DNA of 64,000 nucleotides from Gerris lacustris (taxonomy: Eukaryota > Arthropoda > Insecta > Hemiptera > Gerridae): contig OX578276.1 of assembly GCA_951217055.1 (NCBI GenBank), positions 18,149,430 through 18,213,429 on the forward strand, given 5' to 3'. The notes under the pieces are model-generated. The model saw only the letters and a list, made by a program, of their open reading frames with translations. It did not search any database and had not been told where the DNA came from. Position numbers and translations under genes: made by a program. This document shows, piece by piece, positions 53,861 through 64,000 of this stretch (positions are counted from its first letter, which is position 1; each line of letters starts with the position of its first letter).

Positions 53861-55599
53861 CAGGGTGTTCCACATAAGTACCTACAGAGAAAAACCTATG
53901 AATCTGCATCAAATTTCTGACAAAAAATGTCGTGTAACTTTAGGTCCTATGGACCTTCGTTTTCGAGGTATATCGATATATCGATTATTTTAATTAGGTC
54001 ATGTTTTTAGCCATAAACTACGTAATAAATAAAAACCTAAATAAGATAGAAAGATGTGGTTTTCACCATCGTAAAGATCATTAAATTTTCTTTAAGAAAT
54101 CACTAATTTTAGTACTTAATACATTTATTAGCTTAGTGATAGTGCAAGAAAAACACTAAAATTGGAAATTATATCAAATGTTTATACAACTTTAAGCTTC
54201 CATGACTTCTACATTTTTATACCTAACCTAATGTTTAAAATGCTTAAAAAACTGCGCAATCTTATAAGCTTTAATTCGATATAGCATTATCTATAGTATA
54301 CATAAGTTTTCATAGAGAAATAGTAAAAAAACCTATTAAAAAATCAACTAATAAAGTAACAACTCTATGAATTTTCCTGCAATTTTAAAATTATAATATG
54401 ATTGATTTCTTTTCATGCTGGTGTGGTAGTGTCTGAAGAATATCAGGTAGGCTGCTCGTGAGTATACCAGACAGTTCCCAAACAGACGACATCCGTCCTA
54501 TCATATTTTTTTACAAGAGCTGGTGCTGTTAATTTTCACAAAACTCATACATGGTCTATTGCAAATCCACGTGTAGCGAGGCCACACCATTTTCAACACC
54601 AGATTTCTGTAAATGCGTGAGCTAGTATTATTGCTCACCGAATAGTTGGACCTAATTTTCTTCATCAGGGACGCCTTACTGGTGAACTTTTTTTAAACTT
54701 TTTAGAAATTTAATTTATTTTCATTACTTGAGGACTTACCACTTGATTTAAGAATCAGCTTGTACCTGCAGTTGGATGGGTGTCCCGCCCACTTTGCCAG
54801 AAATTTTAGGCACTGGCTGGCTGTTAATTATCTGAGACATTGGATAGGGTGAGGTGGACCAGTTCACTGGCCTCCACGCTCCCCAGACCTTACACAAGTA
54901 GACATTTACCTGTGGGGCCTAGTGAAAAGTATTGTAAACACAACAATTGTGTATACTAGGGAAGAGCTAATAGATAGAATTACCTATTGCTGCATTTAAG
55001 CAAATGAAGCAAAAAGTTGAAGAGGGAGATTCGAAGAAGGTGTTGACGTTGTTTAAATAAAAAATTGTGGTTATTTTGAAAACTTGTAATTAAATATTTT
55101 ATTGTGAATAAGTTGATTTCCTAATAGTTTTTTTTACTATTTCTCTACGAACACTTATGTATACTATAGACAATGCTATATCAAATTAAAACTTATAAAA
55201 TTGCGCAGTTTTTTAAGCATTTTCAACATTACGTTAGGTATAAAAATATAGAAGTTATGGAAGCTCAAAGTTGTATAAACATTTGATATAATTTCCAATT
55301 TTAATGTTTTTCTTGCACTACCACTAAGCTAATAAACGTATAAAGTACTAAAATTAGTGATTTCTTAAAGTAAATTTAATGCTCTTTACGATGGTGAAAA
55401 CTGCATCTTTCTATCTTATTTAGATTTTTATTTATTACGTAATTTATGGTTAAAAACAAGATCTAATTAAAATAATCGATATATCGATATATCTAAAAAA
55501 CGAAGGTCCATAGGACCTAAGGTTACTTGACATTTTTTGCCAGAAATTTGATGCAGATTCATAGGTTTTTCTCTGTAGGTACTTATGTGGAACACCCTG
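53861..55599 (+). mobile_element. DD41D Tc1/mariner-superfamily element, 1739 bp, long TIRs
   Basis: The terminal inverted repeats are ~490 bp each (53861-54350 and 55110-55599). They begin 'cagggtgttccacataagta' and contain 'aggtcctatggaccttcgtt' and 'gatatatcgattatttt'. The flanking TA on both sides is the expected target duplication. The unoccupied site is visible in the R4 copy near 24578. The unique middle holds a decayed transposase on the plus strand. Confidence 0.88.
54400..55062 (+). pseudogene. Decayed DD41D-type transposase
   Basis: Recognisable pieces are VNFHKTHTWSIANP near 54528, an IIAHRIVGPNFLHQGRLTG block near 54628, and from 54769 one frame QLDGCPAHFARNFRHW, then GGPVHWPPRSPDLT and VDIYLWG. 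The aspartates of LDG (54775) and QVD (54901) are separated by 41 residues, the DD41D spacing known from rosa-type mariner relatives. A stop codon (TGA, 54850) lies between them, and upstream frames are shifted. The N-terminal DNA-binding domain is missing, so it is not functional. Confidence 0.82.
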
Positions 55600-55856
55600 T
55601 ATATATTTATAGTAAGACGCTTGCTTTAATTATACAAATAATGATTTTCTTTTAATTTTGCCTTAACTCTGCTAGGTACAAACAGTTCGTTACTTTTAAT
55701 TTTGTCTCTTTTCTAACTCCGTCGTGTATAAGTAGTTAGCAATGTATACGTACTTAGCAGTGTAATTTTATAATTTATATTTAATAAAAAATGTGAGGAA
55801 CTTCGTTCCTACCGGGTGTCCCGCGACACAAGTATTTTTTTTTTTATAGGCTAGAT

Positions 55857-57039
55857 CAATGTATTGAACGATGTTTACTCTGAACTAAACAACTGGGTGT
55901 CGATCTGATAAAACCCGCTCCATGTGAAAACCTTTATTTTATTAATGACATTGATAAATGGCAACACCGATGTCAACAAGTTAGCTATAATAAGACCAAT
56001 CCAATCAATTCCTATTTCCATAATTATCTCCATACAGAAACCTGATATTTTTATTTTATTTAAATAAACCGATATCATTTTATCATTTAATTTTCAAAGT
56101 TATTATTATCACACACTGATTATACTTCTAACACTATTTATAATCGTACCTTATTAAAAGTATGATATTAGTGGTGTTTCGACTGTGTTATTATTTTGAT
56201 TAGGAATGAAATCTATTGTGATAAAATCACTCAGAGATGTGAAGTTGAAGTAGAAGGTTTTTAGAGGCAGCTGTTGACTGGAAGCTCTCTATTGAGTTTT
56301 CTAATGAGTTTTAACTCAGGTAGAAGTGATTAAAGTGAGGTAGTTAAAGTTAGATTTCTGTCTGTACGTTCACCTTTTGGCACGACTTCAGGTAGGTGTC
56401 ACTTGTTGTCTAAATTTTGTTTTAATTTAATTTTTCAAGATACCTTTGTTTATTTATACTTTTCTATGGAAATGTTTTTGAAACAGACAGTGTCAGGGGA
56501 CACTGTCTGTTTCAAAAACATAGAGAGGGCTCTATTAATTTTTTGATTCGTTCTCATTTACTTACTTAATACTTTCGTAGAATATATTGTATAGAGTATA
56601 TAATAGTTTGGATTCAAACTTTTTTCTGTTCATACTGGCAATTAGGTTGAACAGATTTTTCTCAGAAGGTCTGAACATTTATTTCTTTTAACCACCATTT
56701 TTTACTTTCTCATATTCAAACCAAGCAGTGATCAGTCTGCAGGATCGTCACGGGCCTCCGTAATGGATAAAAGCTGTTCCAACCCGGCTTCAAAACGATC
56801 CCCAACCAAAACTAAGTACTATTTTGCACGTCTTGCGCAGTAAATTTCATCGTCGCACATGTCAACTTGCCCTATCTGTTAGATTTCCTTGAATGTGTTG
56901 AATACGGTTCAAAAGAGTAACAAACCTGTTCCAACCAAACTGGAACTGTGCTTGGCCAGGATGACGTTTTCTTTACTCGTTACGTTTTCTTTCTCTACTT
57001 ATTTTTCTTTACTCGAAAGTAGTATATTTGAGGAGATGA
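55857..57039. other. Intergenic with perfect hairpin
   Basis: 56472-56494 and 56499-56521 form a perfect 23-bp stem with a 4-nt loop (AGGG); each arm contains 'tttttgaaacagacagtg'. The rest has no recognised gene. Confidence 0.65.
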
Positions 57040-57405
57040 GTAGTAGTAGTTACCTAGTACTTCCTACTACACGGGCAGGACGAATCACTTGTTCGAACCT
57101 AGCAATTAGGCCTTATAATAGACCCATTTTACTAGCCCCGTGGTGGAGAGTTCCAGCTACTTCACACATCATACATTTGTACATTGTACCGCCGAAGCGA
57201 GTACGGAGTGGTCATTAGTGAGCTATATAAGCGTGCGTCAAAGCGTAGGGGAAGACCCTCTGGGGTGTCCCTCGCCCTGCTCCGGCCGCGATTCATAAAT
57301 GCAATTCAGAGTATTATAGCACGGGATCGAACCCACGACCTCGAGTCGCCTCGACTCATTGATAGCAGGGCGCCCGCTTAGAGCACCTCGGTCACGCTGG
57401 CTCCC
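57040..57405 (-). mobile_element. tRNA-derived SINE, family SINE-A, copy 3
   Basis: The minus-strand head is 'gggagccagcgtgaccgagg' at 57405 downward, with a B box in 'gtgggttcgatcccgtgc', body 'gtactcgcttcggcggtaca' and a (TAC)n-like tail at 57040-57065. It carries ~60 bp of extra GC-richer sequence (57236-57300) absent from copies 1 and 2. No convincing target duplication was found. Confidence 0.85.
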
Positions 57406-57679
57406 TTTTGGATAGAGGATGTCATGTAATGGCGCGAAAATTTGATTTGGAGTTTTTGATGGATTTACACGTTTTAAGGTCCAAAAAAGTGGTTTTAAAA
57501 GAATATCTGACTGCAGCCCGTGCAGACGCATAAAGCCTAAAGTACTTGGCCCCGCCGGGGAGGTATTGTTTGGATAATAAAATAAAATTTAATAAAATGT
57601 TGACTAATAAACACATGTAAGCGTGAAAATGCGAAATAACTAACAAATGCGGGAAACACTGGACGAAGGTATTATGCAT
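57406..57679. other. Intergenic
   Basis: I see no feature. Confidence 0.6.
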
Positions 57680-58052
57680 ATAAGAAAGTTTAGTACGAGT
57701 TGTATCGCACAGATTTTTAATGTGCAACAAACTGATGATGTATATGAGAAAGTTTAGTACGAGTTGTATCGCACAGATTTTTTATGTGCAACAAACTGAT
57801 GATGTACATGAGAAAGTTTAGTACGAGTTGTATCGCACAGATTTTTTATGTGCAACAAACTGATGATGTACATGAGAAAGTTTAGTACGAGTTGTATCGC
57901 ACAGATTTTTTATGTACAACAAACTGATGATGTATATGAGAAAGTTTAGTACGAGTTGTATCGCACAGATTTTTTATGTACAACAAACTGATGATGTATA
58001 TGAGAAAGTTTAGTACGAGTTGTATCGCACAGATTTTTATTGTGCAACAAAC
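57680..58052. repeat. 64-bp tandem array, 6 units
   Basis: Units are spaced exactly 64 bp (agaaagttt at 57683, 57747, 57811, 57875, 57939, 58003). Each holds 'agtttagtacgagttgtatc' and 'gcacagattttttatgtgca' with 'acaaactgatgatgta'. Variation is confined to a few positions, so the array looks young. No frame stays open. Confidence 0.97.
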
Positions 58053-59442
58053 TAATAATTTTAACTAATAAGTTGCTCATATTTGCAGTTGCAAAAAAGT
58101 AACTAGTTGATGAAACATTTTTTAATATGGTTATTTTTTAACGCTCCTACAGGTTTATTTTGTGCTTGGCTTATACTTATTTTGTATATTGTAAAAACTT
58201 TGTTAGCTTAAATGTTATCAAGATTGATTTGAGCCAAGATCGCGTGTGGAGAAGGGTGCATATATAATTTAAACTTTTTTTTATCTCGGAAAAAAATACA
58301 AAAATCTATGCATTCCTTTTAACTATGGAAACAAAAGGCTTGTTGGTTGTATAAGCAGAAACCATAATTTAATTGATTCCGTGTTTGTGTTTCGCCATAG
58401 ATTATAGAAGTATAGAATTTTGGCATAGAATAATAGAATGTACCTTAATAAAATAGAATGTACCTTAATAAAATTATAGATATATGTTCTATTTATAGAA
58501 TCTATGAACCTTGAATTTAGGTAAATATAATATTAGGTTTATATTGAATGATTTATATTACGGGTATAGTATTAAACATAGAGTTTAGGTTGATAAACTT
58601 AGATAAAGTATAAACGTATTGAATTGAACATAGAGTGTAGGTTAATAAACGTAGTTATTGATTGGGCATATTCATAGGTTGATAAAATTTGATATAGATT
58701 ATAATTAAAGAATTGAATATCGAGTATAGGCTATAGGCTGCTTATAGATAAAACAAAAAAATACATATCGATTAGTGTCAGTAGATGTGTGATTTTAGAT
58801 TTTAAATATGTAATCTAGATATAGATTTTAGGTATAAAAGTTAGTTTTAGATTGTTGTTGTAGAAGAAATATCTATTAGATTGTGGACATGTATTATGTA
58901 CGAGAAATTTTTATATTCATTGTTTTTATAGAATTTTATATATTGTAGATATAGAATTAAATATGTATAGACTGTTGATTGTTGATCTAGAATTGAATAT
59001 AGATTGCATTTTATAAAGAGCTATAGATTGTCCAAACTATAAAAAACCTTATTTTGTTTAAATAATAATAATTATAATAACTATAATGATGTTTGATTAA
59101 CTTTATATACATAATAAAATAATGTTGAATTCGCGGATCTCATTTTATAATTCAGGCGATCGTTTTTTGGCAAAGTAAATTATTACTTAGTGTATTTAAT
59201 AAAGTGAGTTTGAAAAATTGCATTTGAAGGTCAACACTGTTAGTTATTGGAACTGCTTTGCGTGACCACGACTGTTATTTGGAGGCAACCCTGCACACCG
59301 GGTTGAGTCGCATTATCCCTTATATTATTTGCTGAACTTAAAGCTTATAATTTATAATAATTCTCCCTTGAACTTAATTATTTAAATTCACTTTCTCTCT
59401 CTATGCTTTTGCTTTTATGATTTACTAGGAAAGTAAACGTCT
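58053..59442. repeat. Cryptically simple AT-rich sequence
   Basis: 58370-59050 is built of degenerate 'tatagaatt', 'atagattg' and 'aggttgataaa' words. It includes an exact 22-bp tandem duplication ('aatagaatgtaccttaataa') at about 58432-58475. I call no gene. Confidence 0.6.
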
Positions 59443-59848
59443 TTTATCTCCAGTAGGGAGAAAAAGTTATATGATTTTGGATTAGTTTAGAGGGACTAAA
59501 ACAGGTCTTTTCTTCCCTGAACTCAAAAAGTAGGGAGAAAAAGTAAATACAGGGCGAAAAAGTAAAGTAGGGCGAAAAAGTAAGTATTGCCAACTTAATT
59601 ATTTTATAAATACCTATTTGAAAATGAATGGCTAATGTAATGAAGCTGTTGAAATCAGGTAGGCGATATTGCCAACCTTCTATTACCCTCTATTTGAGTT
59701 TAATTCCAATTCTTATTTGTTTTTATTATTGAATCTCTTATATCTCTGCTATGAAAAGTGCTAATAATTATTGGTATTTATTAAAATAATAAATAAAAAC
59801 TGCGCAATTGACAAAAATGTGTATTTTCTCCCTACTGAAGATAAAATA
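59443..59848. mobile_element. Small MITE with 23-bp inverted ends
   Basis: The ends are 'ttttatctccagtagggaga' at 59443 and the complement of 'ttttatcttcagtaggg' ending about 59848. The interior repeats 'gtagggcgaaaaagtaa' and 'gtagggagaaaaagtaa' near 59530-59585. It is noncoding. Confidence 0.65.
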
Positions 59849-60373
59849 TTGTTTGTACCATTTGTACCTCGTGAGTAAAGTGTCATTATTCCCTTCGCGA
59901 TAATTATCTCCCTCGGCTCGTGAGCTAATTAGCGTTATTATCGAAAACTCTAATTCCCTCGGCTTCGCCTCGGGATTTAGGGACCATGGTTCCTTCTAGA
60001 AATCTGGCAATCGATTTCTAACTAACTTCTCGAATAGCTAGACATTCGAAACTTTTAGCATAGCTCAGAAGACTATGACAATGCATTATTTTAATACTTT
60101 TAGCCATCTTTCAGCAGAATTTAATTGGTTTTCAGCAAATTTTGCTGCACGGAAAGTTAGTTCGGAAAAAATCCGCAAGTTTTTTTATTTGTTTTGCCAT
60201 GTCCCATATTTACGCAATCTTCATTTTGACGGGTCTTAAATTTGTGATAGATAAACATTGAATGACAGCAAAACAGGAAATATCGATTATATTATTTCAA
60301 ATATATCGATGGCACGCTTTAGATTTGGAGTTGGGGAGATCCGTTGTACAAATATTTGTCCTTTTATAGGTTT
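59849..60373. other. Intergenic
   Basis: I see no feature. 59900-59975 has a short 'ctcggctcgtgagc' / 'ctcggcttcgcctcgg' palindromic patch. Confidence 0.6.
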
Positions 60374-60745
60374 AAGATGAGCTCTCTAGATGGTTGTCAT
60401 TTATGTGAAGTAAATAAATTCGGAACTATTTTTTTTTTTTTTTTCACTAACATTATATATTATATATAACAATAACAATTATATTATCAACATTACATAC
60501 GATTCAACAGAAAATTTTAAAACGTAGTATGTAAAAAGTTCTTTTTATCTTGGAATTATATAAGATCAGCTCTCTAGATGGTTGTCATTTATGTAAAGTA
60601 AATAAATTCGGAACTATTTTTTTTTTTTCACTAACATTATATATTATATAACAAAAACACTTATATTATCAACATTATATACGATTCAACAGAAAATTTA
60701 AAAACGTAGTATATGAAAAGTTCTTTTTATTTTGAAATTATTTTT
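60374..60745. repeat. 188-bp tandem duplication
   Basis: Two direct copies (60374-60561 and 60562-60745) begin 'agctctctagatggttgtca' and include 'aataaattcggaactatttt', a poly(T), 'cactaacattatatattata' and 'tacgattcaacagaaaattt'. They differ in homopolymer length and a few substitutions. Confidence 0.9.
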
Positions 60746-62823
60746 GACTAACTTATTACAGATATCTTAAATGGTTTTTTTTTATTTTTTAAAAATATAC
60801 TATCATGAATAAAAAAATGAGTGAAGATTTTTTAAGCTAAGATTTATTTTTATTTTGTTAACAAAAGTATAAATCTTGCCTGATTGTAAATATTTATCTT
60901 TCTTAATATTTTTATCAAGAATATACATGGAGTTCCTAAAAGATTATTAGAGAAATTATTAATCGTTCCATTCGATGATTACTGATATTTTTTTTACCTA
61001 TTGTGTGGAGGTTCAAGTGTAATATAGTTATAAAACATTTACAAAGAAAAAAAAACACGTAATAATGGATATGTGTAGTTCGTTGTGCAATATAAAATAA
61101 AAACAAATACAACTAGATGAAGGCATTGACATTGTACCTAGGAAGCGTTTTTTGCCGAGTCTGTCTTGTCATTGTTGGCCTAGCTCGCTGTCTCCCGAAC
61201 ACATCTTGTGTAACTAGCGTCCTAAAAGTCTGGCTACGCTCCAATGTTTCGGTCAATTATTTACATGTTGCGTGATTCCCCTACCATCATCAACCCCTTT
61301 TTGTTGTCATTCCCTGTGTCGTGTCCCTGTTGATTTAATCGTAACAAAAGAACATAATATTAAGATTATTTTTTTCGCTAGTTCTAATTAATTTATATTT
61401 TGCGTTGTTATTCGAATGATGATATTGAAAACAATATTATTGTTAGTTGAAATAAACTGTGCATGTGTTGTTCGTACATATTTACTATGAACAATATTTG
61501 CTTAAAATTTAATAATAGTATGATTCATAGTATGATTATAATAAATTATTATTGAAGACTATTACAAAGAAAAGGAGAATGCAGTCGAGTTTCAGTTAAG
61601 AAAATAACAACACTGTTTGATGCTGATATCTGGAAAATCTAATTTAAGACCTGTCTTTCTTCTTTCTTCTTTAGAATATTATTAATGATTTTAATCTTTT
61701 GGCATGGATTGCTGTTAATTTTAACTTTTCTAATTTAAGATTATATTTTTTAAAGTCTGACGTCAATAACAAAATCCATCGTATTGTTGATAAAATAAAA
61801 TGCTATACAACAAGAATTAGTTTTGTTTAATTATCAGCAATAATAAAAAATTCTCAAAGATTTATTAAAGTTATTTTCCAATGCTATGCCGCATTATATT
61901 ACTTTTTTTCGTGTGAAATTACGAACAAGAATTTTTCTTGAGGTTCAGTGGAAAAAAAACTGGTATCTCTGATTTATACTGATACTTGGAAATCTAATTT
62001 AAGATTTGTATAAAATTTTATTTAATTGGTAAGTTTAAAAAAAGTGTTTAGAATTAACATATTTTGCTTTATGTATACAAAATTATTAACGATGTAATTA
62101 TTTATAATAATTTACTTTTCTAATTTTAGATTTTTTTAAAAAGTCTAAACTTTAATAACAAATCGTGAAAAATAACGATGATTATTATAAAATCAGTGAT
62201 GCCAAATTGTAACACTCTTTTACATACATATCTGTACAACTAATTTATGACATCGAAATATATAAAGACTTTTATTGTTCCATTTTTTGAGTCTAACTTG
62301 AAAAACAGTACTTTTGTTCCCCCTTTTTTTCTAGATGCTTTTTAAGACATCTTTATACCATATGAGAGTATGAGAGATACTAAGGCTTAAGTCCCAGAAT
62401 ACATTTTATTGTGTAACTTGAAATAGGTAGTAAAACGTATACTTACCTCCTACATAATCTCACTAATTTTAAAACTCATCAAATTAAGCAAAATACATTT
62501 AATATAATACACGTCGAAGTAAAGCACGGAATCTAGCTACTGTAGAATATTTTAGATTTATAGAGAATTTATAAAAAAACTTAATCAACGGAATATTTGA
62601 GGTACTGTTGTCAGATGTTTGGGAGACATGCGCAGTTTAATCGTCAAGGTGTTATTAAGTAATATTACCTTCTTCTATTATTGCTTCGTTCTTGAACTTG
62701 AATTACGGATTCATTTATTATGCGAAGGCCTCGTAAGCGTAAAGGAAAGTATACTATACCCGGTGTTACATCTATGTTTTGACTGTTTGCCTATAGCTAG
62801 CGCCGTTTTGACATGTTACTTTT
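60746..62823. other. Intergenic, AT-rich
   Basis: No gene is supported. 62720-62780 has a short frame MRRPRKRKGKYTIPGVTSMF that resembles the basic start of some pogo/psq-type transposase ORFs but stops at once, so it is not called. An open frame at 62619-62840 is unassigned. Confidence 0.5.
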
Positions 62824-63533
62824 TGAGGAGCCTAGTCTAGTATCAAAGACGGACATTCGATATTTTTTCCGAATTTCAGTTATCGATTGTTTCTTATAGA
62901 TGTTTGGCCGCTGCATCAGATTCTGCTATCCACTTGCATCAAAAACGACCAGAAAAGGGATGAAAAGCAATAATATTTGTAGTTTTGTTTCAAATACGCA
63001 CAAGTCAACACACGTTTTGCCTCAAAAGTGGACATAACCTAAACATCCAATCAGGAGGCTGCATTTTACTAACTCGTTCCTATGATGCACTGAGGCCATC
63101 AACATCTGAATACCTACTCCCACCATATTTGGCATACATGTTTAGAAAAATGATACCCCGAGGGGAAATCGAGAAATTAATTTTAGCTCTAAATTTGGGG
63201 GCACTATCCCCCAAAAACTCTGAAAAACATGAAACAAAATTATTTCTCCAATATTATTATTCTAACAATTATTTTCCACGTCGTTTTGCTTCAAAAACGG
63301 ACAAAACCTGGTTTTTGTTTCAAAAGCGGACAACTCGACTTTTTAACTCCATTTTGCTGCTAAAATATAAAAAAAAAATCACGTTTTCAGAACTTCTAAC
63401 TAGTTTTGAGTCTATTAAGAATGTACAGAAAAAAAAATCATAGCTCTAGCACCTGTAGAATTTGAGCTTCAGTTTTTTGGCTCTCCTGTAAAATTTTGAT
63501 TTTGCTCTTGTCCGTCTTTGATACTAAGCTCCT
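62824..63533. mobile_element. Possible MITE containing R3 and a repeated 'caaaagtggaca' motif
   Basis: Inverted ends: 'gaggagcctagtctagtatc' with 'aaagacggaca' at 62824-62853, and 'tgtccgtctttgatactaag' with 'ctcctca' at 63509-63535. Inside, R3 in minus orientation occupies about 63110-63260 ('gataccccgaggggaaatcg', 'ctaaatttgggggcact'). The phrase 'ttttgc(c/t)tcaaaa(g/a)(t/c)ggacaaaacct' or its core recurs at about 63013, 63284 and 63316. The 152-codon open frame (62985-63443) lies in this repeat and is not a gene. Confidence 0.5.
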
Positions 63534-64000
63534 CATTTATTTCATAGTTATCTGGGCAGGAGTTAGAGGTTAGTTTCGTCTCAAAGCTTCTTCTATTTTG
63601 TAATAAATATTTATGGCTAAGCTTTAGCATGCGGTTACCAATCCCGCAACACACTATTATGGGTAGGGTACTCTTAGATTTCAGGTTATAATCAAAATAC
63701 TACGTTCAATCTATTTTCACAGCATTACTTAACATTTTCACCCGACCTTTAATTTGGCTTGGGCATTCACGTTTTTTTATCGACTTACAACAGACTGCCT
63801 GACTTTCTTACGTACTTGGGCAACTTTATGTTCACTAGGTTGATAAAACAAACGAAGAAAGATTTATTAAGTTTTTAAGTATATTTAATTAGGGGTATTG
63901 ACTGGGCGGACAAACGATTACAGGGAAGCTCGACTGTTACCAGCAAAAAAAGGGAAGTATTTTGCCTAAAGTGAATTGTTCGGTGCCCGGTGCCGAATTT
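63534..64000. other. Intergenic, right edge
   Basis: I see no feature. Confidence 0.6.

Larger units (their letters stand above)
53435..55848 (+). repeat. Dispersed repeat R4 hosting a DD41D element
   Basis: R4 sequence lies at 53435-53858 and 55602-55848, flanked by a possible 8-bp duplication GGCTAGAT at 53427-53434 and 55849-55856. Both ends carry the 'ggaacgaagttcct' phrase. A short 'atcaccgtcacaga'-type tandem (about 15 bp) is at 53500-53560. The copy at 24340-25250 lacks the internal insertion and so documents the empty site. Confidence 0.8.

Noticed and set aside
56889..57218. 109-codon open frame
   Set aside because: Its second half is SINE-A sequence read in a chance frame.
62720..62785. 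Start of a pogo/psq-type transposase (MRRPRKRKGKYT..)
   Set aside because: It stops after 20 codons with no continuation in other frames.
62985..63443. 152-codon open frame
   Set aside because: It lies in R3 and the 'caaaagtggaca' repeat, and the same R3 text elsewhere is not open.

Overview
The window is eukaryotic nuclear DNA, most likely from an insect. It is AT-rich and gene-poor, it has spliced exons with GT-AG introns, and most of it is transposon-derived. The species cannot be fixed from the sequence alone. The only gene I can identify with confidence is the 5' part of the exocyst subunit 1 gene (EXOC1/Sec3) on the minus strand. Seven coding exons (365 codons) run from the start codon at 6934 down to 319, and the rest of the gene lies beyond the left edge. 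A possible first coding exon of an unrecognised plus-strand gene sits at 31915-31978. Layout: 1-6934 holds EXOC1 exons and introns, and the introns carry two copies of a tRNA-derived SINE, each inserted inside a fold-back element. 6935-7480 is the EXOC1 5' flank. 7481-30000 is intergenic, with MITE-like inverted-repeat elements (9851-10504, 11567-11787, 18150-18382), a 58-bp tandem array, a 5S rRNA-like fragment, tRNA-derived SINE modules and several dispersed repeat families. 27140-31370 has two Jockey-type LINE fragments, one split by a SINE and one a 5'-truncated copy with target-site duplication and poly(A). 36610-39925 is a three-level nest: a dispersed repeat is split by a 2.56-kb hAT-like element with an 8-bp target duplication, and that element contains a 1.24-kb fold-back. 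40650-50015 is dominated by repeat families R1-R3 and tRNA-like SINEs. 51894-52690 is a 57-bp tandem array. 52948-53073 is a spacerless palindrome. 53435-55848 is a dispersed repeat carrying a DD41D mariner-superfamily relic with roughly 490-bp inverted termini. 57680-58052 is a 64-bp tandem array. The right end is AT-rich with MITE-like elements and another R3 copy. Names used here for dispersed families, defined only from this window: R1 has the 'gcgaaccaacatatct' block and ends 'gaggaagctatgtgccacac'. R2 begins 'aaccaaggacccttatattt'. R3 has the 'gccaaatttcgtcaaaatcg' block and ends 'gtgaggaaaagtaaaaa'. R4 carries 'ggaacgaagttcctta' near each end. R5 is bounded by inverted AAGTGAAACTT. SINE-A has a class II tRNA-like head, SINE-B a tRNA plus 5S-like head, and SINE-C a head with a class I tRNA-like fold. 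No CRISPR, operon, riboswitch, rRNA operon or intact transposase was seen. The most notable biology is structural: many nested insertions that preserve their empty or filled sites, and several very long or spacerless inverted repeats.
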